The notes: a model not told the origin generated them from the letters alone. A DNA stretch of 43,485 nt from Trichormus sp. NMC-1 (GCF_001858025.1 NZ_LZQD01000010.1:1-43485), one strand, 5' to 3'; shown: positions 1 through 10,176, counted from the stretch's first letter. Made by a program: numbers and translations.

Positions 1-122
1 AATTTTTAATTCCGCCCTGCGGTACTAGTCAGTGCAGGTGTGTCAATTAAAGCCGCACTCAATACTTGTTACTGCAATCTATAGACTTATCAGGTTAATT
101 GTCTAGTCTCATTACAAAATAA

Positions 123-165
123 GGGAACAGGGAACAGGGAACAGGGAACAGGGAATAGGGAACAG
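123..165. repeat. Short tandem heptamer repeat (GGGAACA)n
   Basis: About six copies of the 7-base unit GGGAACA, one with a base change (GGGAATA). This is the short tandemly repeated repetitive (STRR) class known from heterocystous cyanobacteria. The same unit occurs in reverse complement at 32174-32201. Confidence 0.9.
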
Positions 166-310
166 ATAAGAAACTTTAGTTCTGAGTTTAAAGCTCAGTC
201 AAAAAAAAGGATGTTTTTTGAAGGAGAGTGGCACGAAAAAAAACAGTGTCATTATTTCAATCTCATGTTTTTAAACATGAGTTTTCCCTGTTCCCTCTGA
301 ATCACAATTT

Positions 311-416
311 AAGTAGCCATCATGAACTGCGTACACCAGGACACAGGAAAAACTTCTTATTCCCCTCCACGAAACAGCGGGGAGGGGTTAGGGGTGGGGT
401 CTTATTTTCAAGTCAG
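311..416. repeat. Dispersed repeat, copy 1 of 2
   Basis: A block of about 106 bases that begins with GTAGCCATCATGAACTGCG and ends with TTTTCAAGTCAG recurs at 14120-14230 with a few substitutions and small indels. It contains a G-rich run (GGGGAGGGGTTAGGGGTGGG). Neither copy is in a recognisable gene. The remaining sequence from 1 to 511 holds no gene that I can support. Confidence 0.8.
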
Positions 417-511
417 TAGATTTGTATGCAAGGCGGCAACTTGAGTTGTTGTGTTTACAATTATCAAATAACGATATTCTAGAAACGTGAAGATATGTGA
501 ATTGATCAAAT

Positions 512-1393
512 ATGCTAAATACACCAGAGAGCAACCAAGAACCATTATTACTTGTAATTATCCGGCTATTGCGGTGGCATAAACCAGAAGGTAGGTTAAT
601 TTTGATGATTCCTGCACTGTGGGCTGTGTTTTTGGCAGCTGCTGGTAAACCACCTTTACCCCTAGTGGGTGTGATTATATTAGGTACTCTTGCCACTAGT
701 GCCGCTGGCTGTGTAGTTAATGATTTATGGGATCGGGATATAGATCCGCAAGTAGAGAGAACACGCGATCGCCCTCTTGCCTCTCGCGCCCTTTCCGTTA
801 AAGTTGGTATAGTTGTCGGGATAATTGCCTTAGCCTGTGCAGCAGTTCTCGCTTTTTATCTTAACCCCTTGAGCTTCTGGTTGTCTGTGGCAGCAGTACC
901 TGTAATTTTACTTTATCCAGGGGCAAAGCGGGTGTTTCCTGTACCGCAACTAGTACTTTCCATCGCTTGGGGTTTTGCGGTTTTGATTAGCTGGAGTGCA
1001 GTCACACAAAGCATTTCTACACCAACTTGGCTTCTTTGGGGCGCTACTTTACTTTGGACTTTGGGATTTGATACAGTTTACGCTATGAGCGATCGCGAAG
1101 ATGATCAACGGATTGGGATTAATTCTAGCGCCCTCTTTTTTGGTAAATACGCCCCTACAGCGATTGCGATTTTCTTCGTTGGAACTATCATTCTCCTCGC
1201 TGAAGTTGGTGTTTTAGTTCATCTCCATGTTGCTTTCTGGATTACTTTAATAATTGCTACTCTGGCTTGGATTTGGCAATCTTTGCGCTTGCGAAACCCA
1301 GAACTACCTCACCCTGCTTATGGTGAAATGTTTCGTCAAAATGTCTGGATTGGTTTCTTAATATTAGCAGGCATGATTAGTGGTTCTTTGTAA
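512..1393 (+). CDS. ubiA: UbiA-family 4-hydroxybenzoate polyprenyltransferase
   Basis: Membrane prenyltransferase of 293 residues, the usual family length. The first Asp-rich motif is NDLWDRDID (residues 70-78) and the second is DREDDQRIG (194-202); together these bind Mg2+ and the prenyl diphosphate. The rest is a series of hydrophobic helices. By family knowledge it attaches a long (solanesyl) chain to 4-hydroxybenzoate, an early step of plastoquinone synthesis in cyanobacteria, in the thylakoid or plasma membrane. The ATG at 512 gives a full N-terminus but has no clear ribosome binding site. It converges on the histidine kinase gene, with only 24 bases between the stops. The ring substrate is inferred from the family and the cyanobacterial setting. 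Confidence 0.9.
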   Translation: MLNTPESNQEPLLLVIIRLLRWHKPEGRLILMIPALWAVFLAAAGKPPLPLVGVIILGTLATSAAGCVVNDLWDRDIDPQVERTRDRPLASRALSVKVGIVVGIIALACAAVLAFYLNPLSFWLSVAAVPVILLYPGAKRVFPVPQLVLSIAWGFAVLISWSAVTQSISTPTWLLWGATLLWTLGFDTVYAMSDREDDQRIGINSSALFFGKYAPTAIAIFFVGTIILLAEVGVLVHLHVAFWITLIIATLAWIWQSLRLRNPELPHPAYGEMFRQNVWIGFLILAGMISGSL

Positions 1394-1417
1394 ACTACCT
1401 ATTACCAATTACCAATT

Positions 1418-3268
1418 TCAGTGTTTGATCGGCAAAGTAATTACAAACTCTGTCCCTTGTGCAACTGCCGAAATAACTTCTATTTTACCCTGGTGTTTTT
1501 CAATGATCTGATAACAAATGCTCAACCCTAAGCCAGTACCTTTACCTACTGGTTTAGTAGTGAAAAAAGGATCAAATAGCTTATTGATAATTTCTGGTAA
1601 AATTCCCGGACCATTATCTCTAATTACTACTTTGATATAATTCTTATCTAGCTTTAATGTATCTATAAATATTTGTTTCTCATCTTTATTTTTACATTCT
1701 AGTAATGCATCTATTCCATTACTTATGATATTCATAAATACCTGATTAAGTTGGGCTGGATAACAATCAATTAAAGGTAAATCTCCATAGTTTTTAATCA
1801 CCTGAATTTCTTTATTAAGTCGATGATTTAAAATTAATAAAGTATTATCAATTCCTTCATGAATATTCACATCTTTCATTTCCGCTTCATCTAATCGGGA
1901 GAAATTACGCAATGACAACACAATTTCTCGAATACGTTGAGCGCCTACTTTGATCGAAAAAAACAGTTTCGGCAAATCTTCACTGAGAAATTCTAAATCA
2001 ATATCGGCAATTTTTTCCTCAATTATCCAATTTTCATGCGGGTACTCTTGTTGATATAAATTTAATAAATCAACTAAATCTTGTAGATAAGTTTCAGCAC
2101 ATTGAATATTGCCAGAAATAAAGTTAACAGGGTTGTTAATTTCATGAGCTATCCCTGCTACCATTTCCCCAAGAGAAGACATTTTTTCTGTTTGAATTAA
2201 TTGCCCTTGAGTATCTTTTAATTCTTGCAGTGTTTGTTGAAGTTGCTGCGTTCGTTCTTCTACCCTTTGTTCTAAAGTTCGTTGTGCTTCTTGAAGTTGC
2301 TGAGTTCGTTCTTCTACTCTTTGTTCTAAATTTTTTCGAGCTAATTCTATTTGCTGGGTATAATCTCCCACCCATTCAACTAATCGATTTAAAGATGTTG
2401 CTAATGTCCCTACTTCATCATTGCTCTTAACATTAGCCCTAAGTTTAAAATTAGATCCTTCGGTGATTTTTCTAGCGGTTTGAGTAACTTCTTTGAGAGG
2501 ACGGGTAATTAACATAGTAGTATAAAATGCCAGTGCTGCTGCCATTATTGAAGAAAGCAATATACTTCCTAAAATAATTTGTAATCGCAGCTTTTTGGCA
2601 TTTCTAAAACTAACATTTGCCTGTTCTCTTTGTATATCAGCCCGTCTGATAATGATAATTAGCTCATCTGATAGTCTCTCAAATTTAACATTGAGATCAA
2701 TATATTCCTTTTGATTAAGTAATGATATTAGCTTTTTCTGGGAAGAATTAGCATTTTCTATTAATATATTATTTGATGATATTTGCGGCCAAAAATCTTT
2801 AATTATCTGAGTGTATAAATCTGTATTTTTTCTATATTTATTTACTAAATTTGTTAACTCTTGGTTATCTACTGCCAAATTATCGGGATTAGACTGAATG
2901 AATTTTGGTAGGTTTAATAATTGCTGATTAACATGAGTAACATCTTCCAGAAATTTGTTTTTTTCAAATTCCAACCAAATAGAATTATTTAATACGGTAG
3001 CTAATCTTTGTGGATGTAATCTTACCGTGACTACTGCATTTTCTAAATCTTTTAAAAGAGATTGTTGTTGATAAGATAAGAATAATTGATTTTGGGCAGA
3101 TGCTTCATAGTGATTTGCAATTACCGACCCACTAATTGTCCCAATAGCAGCAATGCCAATTGTGACACTATAACCATAACTAATTTTTTTGGCTATATTC
3201 CAGTTATTGCTTAAGCAACCGAACCATAGAAAAATAGGTTTAATCCTTCTCTTGGCAAGATTTATCAT
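1418..3268 (-). CDS. Membrane sensor histidine kinase (HAMP, HisKA, HATPase)
   Basis: Protein of 616 residues. Two membrane segments (about 29-51 and 229-253) enclose an extracytoplasmic region of about 175 residues that is mostly helical and has no family I recognise. A HAMP linker follows (about 253-305). Next is a coiled coil with two near-identical copies of LEQRVEERTQQLQ (314-326 and 332-344). The phospho-acceptor is His375 in AGIAHEINNP, the N-box Asn is near 513-517, the G1 box is DNGPGI (551-556) and the G2 box GTGLGL (577-582). All catalytic boxes look intact. It starts 12 bases after the stop of the PhnD-like lipoprotein gene, so the two are very probably one transcript. No response regulator lies nearby, so the output partner is unknown. 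The likely role is sensing a ligand presented by the lipoprotein (inference). Confidence 0.92.
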   Translation of the reverse strand: MINLAKRRIKPIFLWFGCLSNNWNIAKKISYGYSVTIGIAAIGTISGSVIANHYEASAQNQLFLSYQQQSLLKDLENAVVTVRLHPQRLATVLNNSIWLEFEKNKFLEDVTHVNQQLLNLPKFIQSNPDNLAVDNQELTNLVNKYRKNTDLYTQIIKDFWPQISSNNILIENANSSQKKLISLLNQKEYIDLNVKFERLSDELIIIIRRADIQREQANVSFRNAKKLRLQIILGSILLSSIMAAALAFYTTMLITRPLKEVTQTARKITEGSNFKLRANVKSNDEVGTLATSLNRLVEWVGDYTQQIELARKNLEQRVEERTQQLQEAQRTLEQRVEERTQQLQQTLQELKDTQGQLIQTEKMSSLGEMVAGIAHEINNPVNFISGNIQCAETYLQDLVDLLNLYQQEYPHENWIIEEKIADIDLEFLSEDLPKLFFSIKVGAQRIREIVLSLRNFSRLDEAEMKDVNIHEGIDNTLLILNHRLNKEIQVIKNYGDLPLIDCYPAQLNQVFMNIISNGIDALLECKNKDEKQIFIDTLKLDKNYIKVVIRDNGPGILPEIINKLFDPFFTTKPVGKGTGLGLSICYQIIEKHQGKIEVISAVAQGTEFVITLPIKH

Positions 3269-3279
3269 TCATTGAGCAA

Positions 3280-4161
3280 CTATTGTAGGAAATTTTCCTG
3301 TCCAAGTTTTCCATAAACTTCACGGACTATATCATAGTCAGCGTCATTTGCTGTAACTAGTTGCGCTCCTTTATATTTCTGGTTAGCTTGAGCAACCAAG
3401 AGACTTTGAATTAGTTTATCCTGATTCTTCATCATCCGCGATCGCACTTTTTCTACAAAGTTAGCTGCCATCTGGTTACTAAGCACAAAAATATCTTTAG
3501 GCAGCAGCGGTCCTTTAACAATTATAGAAAAATCTTGCTCAGATAAGCCTTCCTCAGCCAGAATATTTTGGTATCTATCAGATGCAGTTGCCCAGGCATC
3601 TACCTCTTGCTTCTTTAAGGCTACCACTCCCTGATCATTTAACATGACAATTTTTAAGTCCGTATTGGGATCTAATCCAGCATCTATCAGTAACTTGGTA
3701 GGAAAAATATGACCAGAGGTTGAGCCAATTTTTCGCATGGCAATTGTTTTGCCTTTCAATTGAGCTAGTGATTTAATTTTACTATTTGCACGCACAACAA
3801 TAATAGAATGGTAGTTAATTCTCCTGATCGCAATTACAGGAATAGCTTTTGCCCTAGCATTTAAAACCAAGTATTCTGAAGGCCCCGCAAGCACCATATC
3901 CACCTGTCCTGATAACATCGCAGGTGCAGCTGCTGTGGGATTATCAACAGGAAAAAATTCAATAGGTATACCTAATACTTCCCCTAAAGCAATACGGAAT
4001 GCACCAAAATCACGCTGTAAATCTTCAATTCCAGTCACATCTGTAACTGCAAGTCTTAATTTTTTGGGTGCTGTGATTGCTAACTGATCTGCGGTATTCA
4101 CTTCAGATGCACAACCAACAACGAATAGTAGAGAGTACCACAGCAATTGACGGCGTTTCAT
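3280..4161 (-). CDS. PhnD-like phosphate/phosphonate-type solute-binding lipoprotein
   Basis: Protein of 293 residues that starts with a charged n-region, a hydrophobic stretch and a lipobox ending VVGC at Cys17, so it should be a lipoprotein on the outer face of the plasma membrane. The body matches the PhnD/phosphonate-binding periplasmic fold: LRLAVTDVTG near the start, a GPSEYLVLNARAKAIPVIAI block, and KGKTIAMRKIGSTSGHIFP, the ligand-binding loop region. Length is normal for the family. There is no ABC permease or ATPase gene next to it. Instead it is followed at once by a histidine kinase gene, which suggests a sensory rather than transport role. The ligand cannot be read from the sequence. 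Confidence 0.85.
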   Translation of the reverse strand: MKRRQLLWYSLLFVVGCASEVNTADQLAITAPKKLRLAVTDVTGIEDLQRDFGAFRIALGEVLGIPIEFFPVDNPTAAAPAMLSGQVDMVLAGPSEYLVLNARAKAIPVIAIRRINYHSIIVVRANSKIKSLAQLKGKTIAMRKIGSTSGHIFPTKLLIDAGLDPNTDLKIVMLNDQGVVALKKQEVDAWATASDRYQNILAEEGLSEQDFSIIVKGPLLPKDIFVLSNQMAANFVEKVRSRMMKNQDKLIQSLLVAQANQKYKGAQLVTANDADYDIVREVYGKLGQENFLQ

Positions 4162-4573
4162 ACATTAAATCAAATAAGTAGTCGTGCAAAATAAATTATC
4201 CTCTTAGGGGAGGCAATAGGAAATAGGCAACAGTGAAGGAATACAGAGATTTTGATTTTTTGGCAAATTGTATAATTATAATTAATTTTGCAGTGGTACT
4301 TAATGCTTGTTAATGGTAAGCTTTTGAGCTGTTTTCAGGCAAATTTTTCTTGATTAAGACTGATATTTTGATTTTTGCTCAGGAATGGTGTTATTTGGTA
4401 TAATGACATCCACATCATAACTTATTTTACCAAGAGACGAGGTTAAAATAAGGTTATTATTACGAATTAATTTAATATCTCTGGGTAATATCTCTGGGGC
4501 TAGATTCAAAATTATCAGGACTATAGTTTTATTAGTTGGAATATTAATCTACAAGCTAGATTCACCCAACTAA
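4162..4573. other. Intergenic region with no recognised element
   Basis: AT-rich spacer between two divergent genes. It should hold the promoters for the lipoprotein-kinase pair (leftward) and for the secreted protein at 4574 (rightward), but I see no promoter box strong enough to name and no repeat other than a weak AGGAAATAGGCAACAG run near 4210. Confidence 0.5.
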
Positions 4574-5152
4574 ATGCAGCAATCTCTTCTTGCTAAAATC
4601 GCTACAATAAGTTTGTTTTCCGTTGGTAGTGTGAGTGTAGTTGCCAGCAGTTTTCTCCTCACAAAAGCCACCAGTAATTCGGAAACAGCCCAGATAGTGA
4701 CAGATACATCACGCTATCAAGAAATTCGCAATCATAAGTGGTCTGATATTGAGCTAATCAAACACTTTCCTACAGAGATACCTACTGATAGTAAAACTGT
4801 ACGAATGGCTTATTCTCCCGGCTCTTTTCAGGGAAGTAGCTTTTTGCAAGTTCGTTTAAAAAAACCTTCTGAAAAGATTCAAAAATTACTTTCACAATAC
4901 AGTAAAAGTGCTGTGCGTGAATATCGTGGAGGTGATACAAATGAGCATAGCAATAAACCTAATGGCTTACCAACAACTTTTTTTTATACGAGTGATTCTG
5001 CAACTGAAGCCTTTCCCCAGACTTATGAAATATTTGTCTTAAAGGCACAAGATCAAGGTAAACCTGGTTTCAAATGGAATCATGGTAATAGTTACGGAGT
5101 AGCAATTGATAGTTCCACCTCAGAAATTGTCTACTGGGTAGAGAAGTGGTAA
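4574..5152 (+). CDS. Hypothetical exported protein
   Basis: Protein of 192 residues with an N-terminal hydrophobic segment (about residues 8-29, ending in small residues before TKATSNSETAQ) that looks like a signal peptide or anchor. The mature part is soluble, with aromatic and charged residues spread throughout and a C-terminus ending in VYWVEKW. I do not recognise the family. It stands alone between an AT-rich spacer and a region with a palindromic repeat. The ATG at 4574 is chosen because it directly precedes the signal-like segment. Probably a real gene, since the frame is open throughout and its codon use resembles its neighbours. Confidence 0.65.
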   Translation: MQQSLLAKIATISLFSVGSVSVVASSFLLTKATSNSETAQIVTDTSRYQEIRNHKWSDIELIKHFPTEIPTDSKTVRMAYSPGSFQGSSFLQVRLKKPSEKIQKLLSQYSKSAVREYRGGDTNEHSNKPNGLPTTFFYTSDSATEAFPQTYEIFVLKAQDQGKPGFKWNHGNSYGVAIDSSTSEIVYWVEKW

Positions 5153-5225
5153 TCCAATTCCTAATGGGTAATAGAATTTACGACACTCTACGACTAAAGC
5201 CTGCGGTATACCCAAAAATCGTAGG

Positions 5226-5254
5226 GTGGGTTAGGACGGTAGTCCGTAACCCAC
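5226..5254. repeat. Palindromic dispersed repeat (possible terminator)
   Basis: GGTGGGTTAGGAC and GTCCGTAACCCACC form a long near-perfect stem around a 3-4 base loop, and a further copy of TGGTGGGTTAATAC follows at about 5272. Such GGTGGGTTA palindromes are common in cyanobacterial intergenic DNA. The rest of the 324-base gap (5153-5476) shows nothing else that I can name. It could end transcription of the upstream gene, but no T-run follows directly. Confidence 0.55.
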
Positions 5255-5476
5255 CATAAATTTAGGGGATAATGGTGGGTTAATACAAATTGGGGCTTTT
5301 TTTATTTGGAAGTCCCTAAGAAGGGATGAGATTATTTAGTGTCACCACCCTAACTGCTCAACTACTGTATGTAAACAACCGTTACACTTCATTGCAAATT
5401 AACAAGCTAGACGCAACGACATGATAAGTTTTGATCATGTTATAAATTTGTACAAGATTTATCAAAGGAGAACACC

Positions 5477-5683
5477 GTGGCAATGGAATCAAACTTACTA
5501 ACAGGCGCATCTGTAGACAACCAAGATTTCAGTGAATACGTTGCTCATCTACAGATGCACATGACTCTGCAAGCTCGCAACTTGGTTCCAAACCTCAAAC
5601 AGACAGTAGAAGATAGCCGCCAACAATTACTGCATCAAACCCAAGCTAACTTTGAAAAGCTGGCTTCTCGACAAGGTTTATAG
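5477..5683 (+). CDS. Small conserved-looking cytoplasmic protein, unknown
   Basis: A 68-residue protein starting at GTG, chosen because a strong ribosome binding site, AAAGGAG (5464-5470), lies 6 bases upstream; an ATG two codons downstream is the alternative. The product is hydrophilic and mostly helical, with no membrane segment and no motif I can assign. The good ribosome binding site and a long clear leader argue that it is expressed. It is followed by 234 bases without a gene. Function unknown. Confidence 0.7.
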   Translation: MAMESNLLTGASVDNQDFSEYVAHLQMHMTLQARNLVPNLKQTVEDSRQQLLHQTQANFEKLASRQGL

Positions 5684-5917
5684 AATCAGTAAAAATTATA
5701 CAGAATTTTAACCGAAAGTACCATAAAATAGGAGCAGATGTTGTGGTGTCCACACAAAGGTGTACTCACAATTTCTGCTTTTTATGCTTTTTTTAAGTAT
5801 TAAGTTAAGAAAATCACTCTTTTGGAGCAATAGCTAGGAGCGGAAAGCCGTTAAGATTATTGCAGCATTACCTCACCAATCGCAACTAGTAAAGGCTAAA
5901 TGGCGGCTTGAATCAAA

Positions 5918-7150
5918 ATGAATTCACTACTTTCTCGAAACCTCAGCGTTGTCATTCGACCAGTCCAATACCGGGATCTGGACGGCATTGAACGCCTAAC
6001 TCAAGATTCATTCGCAGCCCACTCTCCCAAGGGAGCATTTTTTACCATGCAATGGCTGCGCCACTGGTTTGGGTTACTCAAGTTTTTGAGTTGGTTTCCC
6101 AACCCATTCCAGTACCGTTTCTGTGGCTATGTGGCAGAACAAGGGCGAATTCTTCTGGGGATGATTCAAGTTTCACCGTTTAACCGTACCCGCAGCACTT
6201 GGCGAATTGACAGGGTAATGTTAGACCGTGCTGTTGACAAGCAAGGCGTAGGCTCACAGCTTTTGCGCCACTGCTTTGAGTCAATTTTAGAAGCTCGCAC
6301 CTGGCTATTGGAAGTTAATGTTAATGATCTAGAAGCTCTAGCGCTCTATCGACAAAATGGATTTCAGCGACTAGCGGAAATGACATACTGGGAAATTAGC
6401 CCAGAGTTGTTGGTTGAATTGGCACAAGCTGAACCTGATCTACCGAACCTATTACCAGTTAGTAATGCCGATGCCCCTTTGCTATATCAATTAGATACAG
6501 CATCAATGCCGCCTTTGGTACGTCAGGTGTTTGACCGCCATACCCATGACTTCAAAACTAGTTTGTTCGGCGTTCTCTCAGATGCTGTCAAACAGTGGCT
6601 GACTAAAACCGAAGTCGTGAGCGGTTATGTATTTGAACCTCAGCGCAAAGCAGCTATTGGTCATTTTCAGGTACAACTTGACCGGAAGGGTGAAAATCCC
6701 CACGTCGCAACTTTGACTGTTCACCCGGCTTATACTTGGTTGTATCCAGAATTGTTGTCTCAATTATCCCGCATTACCCAAGATTTTCCTGAGCAAGGTC
6801 TGCAACTAGCTTCCTCAGATTATCAGCCAGAGCGTGAGGAATATTTAGAGCGTATTGGGGCTAAACGCATAGAACATACCCTAATTATGTCGCGCTCAGT
6901 TTGGCATAAGTTGCGGGAATCAAAATTTGTCTCCTTGGAAGGTATTCAGTGGCCGGAAGTGCTGCAAGGACTGCAACCAGCACGCAAACCTATCCCAGGG
7001 GGGATGTCATGGATACCAAAACAGCCACAGCCTAAATCTGACAGACCGGTGCCAACTAAATCAGAAATTGTTTCTTTTGGTAACCAGAACTTGAATATGG
7101 ATGCATCTGGCTTATCTGAGTCAACAGATGCACAGCAGGAGACGAATTAG
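5918..7150 (+). CDS. GNAT-family N-acetyltransferase, two-domain
   Basis: Protein of 410 residues. The first half is a GNAT fold: VVIRPVQYRDLDGIERL at the start, then an acetyl-CoA loop region around DKQGVGSQLLRHCFE (V/QGxGxxL type motif), and EALALYRQNGFQRL, a typical GNAT ending. The second half (about 160-340) resembles a degenerate second GNAT domain. The C-terminal 60 residues are low-complexity and probably disordered. The substrate is unknown. It ends one base before the GTG start of ruvX, so the two should be co-transcribed and possibly translationally coupled. Confidence 0.8.
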   Translation: MNSLLSRNLSVVIRPVQYRDLDGIERLTQDSFAAHSPKGAFFTMQWLRHWFGLLKFLSWFPNPFQYRFCGYVAEQGRILLGMIQVSPFNRTRSTWRIDRVMLDRAVDKQGVGSQLLRHCFESILEARTWLLEVNVNDLEALALYRQNGFQRLAEMTYWEISPELLVELAQAEPDLPNLLPVSNADAPLLYQLDTASMPPLVRQVFDRHTHDFKTSLFGVLSDAVKQWLTKTEVVSGYVFEPQRKAAIGHFQVQLDRKGENPHVATLTVHPAYTWLYPELLSQLSRITQDFPEQGLQLASSDYQPEREEYLERIGAKRIEHTLIMSRSVWHKLRESKFVSLEGIQWPEVLQGLQPARKPIPGGMSWIPKQPQPKSDRPVPTKSEIVSFGNQNLNMDASGLSESTDAQQETN

Positions 7151-7151
7151 C

Positions 7152-7628
7152 GTGATAGTTCAGCAGCAATCAAAGTCTTTGATCTCAGCTTTAGGTTTAG
7201 ATGTCGGTAGCAAGCGTGTTGGTGTGGCTGGTTGTGATGGTACAGGTTTAATTGCCACAGGTCTCACTACCATTGAGCGCAGGTCTTTTAAAGAGGATGT
7301 AGAGCAAATACAACAAATAGTGAATGAGCGCCAAGTGCAAGTTCTGGTTGTTGGTCTACCATATTCAATGGATGGCTCTTTGGGTTTTCAGGCTCGTCAT
7401 GTCCAAAAATTTGCCACTAGACTGGCTCAAGCGCTCAATTTGCCTGTGGAATATATGGATGAGCGATTAACTTCTTATCAAGCAGAACAAATGCTGATTG
7501 CGGAAAATCGCTCGCCATCGCGTCATAAGGCTCTAATTGATCGCAAAGCTGCTGCTTTGATTCTGCAACAATGGCTAGATAACAGGCGCAGCACCTCCAA
7601 TAGATCAGTAGCATTTACTGAGGATTGA
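7152..7628 (+). CDS. ruvX: RuvX/YqgF putative pre-16S rRNA nuclease
   Basis: RNase H-like fold protein of 158 residues. Visible motifs are LGLDVGSKRVGVA near the start (first catalytic Asp), VVGLPYSMDGS, a helix with QARHVQKFATRL, DERLTS (second acidic site) and IDRKAAALILQQWLD (third acidic site). The GTG at 7152 is preferred: AGGAG lies about 10 bases upstream, it starts one base after the preceding stop, and it gives normal family length. An upstream start at 7101 would add 17 residues overlapping the GNAT gene. The family processes the 5' end of 16S rRNA; the Holliday-junction role sometimes assigned is less well supported. Confidence 0.92.
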   Translation: MIVQQQSKSLISALGLDVGSKRVGVAGCDGTGLIATGLTTIERRSFKEDVEQIQQIVNERQVQVLVVGLPYSMDGSLGFQARHVQKFATRLAQALNLPVEYMDERLTSYQAEQMLIAENRSPSRHKALIDRKAAALILQQWLDNRRSTSNRSVAFTED

Positions 7629-7758
7629 TACCTTTAAATGGTATTCTGAAAACTATTACTCAACTATATATCCAGCTTTTTGGTTGACATTGGCTATCAT
7701 GAAGATATTTCAATGATTTCCTCAGTTGCGGGTATTGATAAATTTACATAATGCGGCT

Positions 7759-8331
7759 ATGTCTTCCTCTAAATTTTCTGACGAAAATGACCAGTCTAAC
7801 CTAGGTTCTATCACTCTGACAGATGACGACGGGCGATCGCTCGAATGTTATATTGAGCATTCGATATCTGTAGATGAGCAAGAATATGTTTTACTTTTGC
7901 CAGTAGACTCACCCATAGAAATCTTCGCTTGGCAAGATGAAGGTGAAGAAGAAGAAGCTATCTTGGTAGAAGATGATGCTACGATTAACAAGGTTTTTCC
8001 TACCGCTCAAGCAGTTCTAGCTGAACAGAATCTGATCGTCAAAAATACTGCTTATGCTTTGACGGTGGCTGGTGAGTTACCACCAGTCGAAGAATCAGAA
8101 CTCTTCACTTTAGAAATTGAAGATGACGAAGCAGATTTAGAACCAGAGCAACTACAGTTACTCGCCAGTTTCTACCATGAAGATCAGGAATATGCAATTT
8201 ATACACCTCTCGATCCCCTGCTATTTTTTGCCCGGATAACGGATACAGGTAAGCCTGAATTGCTATCTCCTGAAGAGTTTCGGAAAGTTCAACCGTTATT
8301 GGAAGAGCATCTGTTTAATCAAGTTGAATAA
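7759..8331 (+). CDS. DUF3727-type acidic protein
   Basis: Acidic protein of 190 residues from the ATG at 7759; a TTG at 7726 in the same frame would add 11 residues and is less likely. The N-terminal part (GSITLTDDDGRSLECYIE, then VDEQEYVLLLPVDSPIEIFAW) and the C-terminal part (QLLASFYHEDQEYAIYTPLD) look like two copies of a small beta domain, as in DUF3727/DUF1292-like proteins of cyanobacteria and plastids. It lies 130 bases after ruvX on the same strand. Function unknown. Confidence 0.75.
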   Translation: MSSSKFSDENDQSNLGSITLTDDDGRSLECYIEHSISVDEQEYVLLLPVDSPIEIFAWQDEGEEEEAILVEDDATINKVFPTAQAVLAEQNLIVKNTAYALTVAGELPPVEESELFTLEIEDDEADLEPEQLQLLASFYHEDQEYAIYTPLDPLLFFARITDTGKPELLSPEEFRKVQPLLEEHLFNQVE

Positions 8332-8533
8332 TCCGAATTTAAAATTAAACACTAATAGTTAGAAATAGCATTTCTCAATTGTGAAGTTGAAATTTTTCCA
8401 TTGCCAATCTGACTCGATTACGTTGATTGGCAGTGGAAATTTATTAATCAAAAAATCCCATGATTTAGAACTCGTAATTACAGAATAGAGTAACTTTGTT
8501 TGTTAATAATAGAAAAAGAAAAATAGTAAGAAT

Positions 8534-9115
<582 letters not shown>

Positions 9116-9453
9116 AATGAAGAAAGTCAGAATGCTTATGAAATGAAGAATAGAGAGAGGTGAAATTTTATCAAAATCATCAAAGTTGACTAAAAAAGCC
9201 TTTATTCTCCTGAACCGCAGGTCTGCGTAGCGTCTTCTGTATTCTCTATCCTGAATACTTACGAAAAATAAAGCAGGTTTTAGCTTTGTTGATATTTTTT
9301 TACACTGTTATATGTTGCACTATTTCCAATTAGTTTACTCACCCACCAGGGAATCAATTTTCTAGCGGTTGTAGGTATTAGTGTAAGATGTCAGCATAGT
9401 TATGTTTATTTACGTTTTTCTACTTAATTACGAACTAAGAATTACGAATTATT
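9116..9453. other. Intergenic region with degenerate repeats
   Basis: Contains ATGAAATGAAGAA-like short repeats just after the peptidase remnant and a small-dispersed-repeat-like segment near 9214-9240 (CCGCAGGTCTGCGTAGCG). No gene seen. The promoter of the YqeG gene should lie in its right part. Confidence 0.45.
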
Positions 9454-9993
9454 ATGACTTGGAACAATCTCTTACAGCCTGACTTGATTTTACAAGGTTC
9501 AGTCTTGAACCTGACACCAAATACCATCCAAAAATATGGGCTGAAAGGGCTGGTGTTGGATGTGGATGACACTTTAGTCCCGATTAAAGTTAAGGAGGCT
9601 TCCCCAGAACTGCAACAGTGGGTAGAAGAAATCCGGACTTGCACTGCACTGTACTTAGTCAGTAATAACCTGAGCGAAGGACGAATTGGTAGTATTGCTC
9701 GCTCCCTTAACTTACCTTACTACTTGGGTGCGGCTAAACCCTCACGGCGCAAAATCAGGGCGGCATTACGAGGAATGAGTTTACCTGTACATGAAGTGGG
9801 TATGGTAGGCGATCGCTTGTTTACTGATGTGATCGCAGGTAATCGTCTAGGGATGTTCACCATTTTGGTGGAACCAATTGTCCATTCTGATACCATTCTC
9901 CGTTCTCATCCTATCCGTAACTTTGAAGTTTGGGTATCAGAAATATTAGGAGCCTCCATTACACCTAAACACACAAAAATTCACAAAGATTGA
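9454..9993 (+). CDS. YqeG-family HAD IIIA-type phosphatase
   Basis: Protein of 179 residues with HAD motif I DVDDTLV (DxDxT type), motif II in LYLVSNN, a conserved Lys in AAKPSRRKI and motif III in VGMVGDRLFTDVIAGNRLGM. This is the layout and length of the YqeG family, predicted to be a small Mg2+-dependent phosphatase; its substrate is not established. It starts at the ATG at 9454. Its nearest intact neighbours are the DUF3727-type gene and proB, on the same strand. Confidence 0.88.
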   Translation: MTWNNLLQPDLILQGSVLNLTPNTIQKYGLKGLVLDVDDTLVPIKVKEASPELQQWVEEIRTCTALYLVSNNLSEGRIGSIARSLNLPYYLGAAKPSRRKIRAALRGMSLPVHEVGMVGDRLFTDVIAGNRLGMFTILVEPIVHSDTILRSHPIRNFEVWVSEILGASITPKHTKIHKD

Positions 9994-10128
9994 TAAATCA
10001 TCAGCAAACTAAATCTAAAAAAATGATTAAGCTTTCTTGCTTCTGCTCAAAAATCAGAGATTATATATTCTAATAACATCAGGGTCAGCCAAAAAAGGCC
10101 CTAGCAGATAATAGATAAATATAAACCC

Positions 10129-10176
10129 GTACAGCGTCAGCCTTCACTATAGAGGGATTGGCGCTGTACAATTTTT
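10129..10176 (+). terminator. Possible terminator after the YqeG gene
   Basis: GTACAGCG (10129-10136) pairs exactly with CGCTGTAC (10162-10169), and AATTTTT follows. The loop is long (about 25 bases), so this may equally be a dispersed palindromic repeat. Confidence 0.4.
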
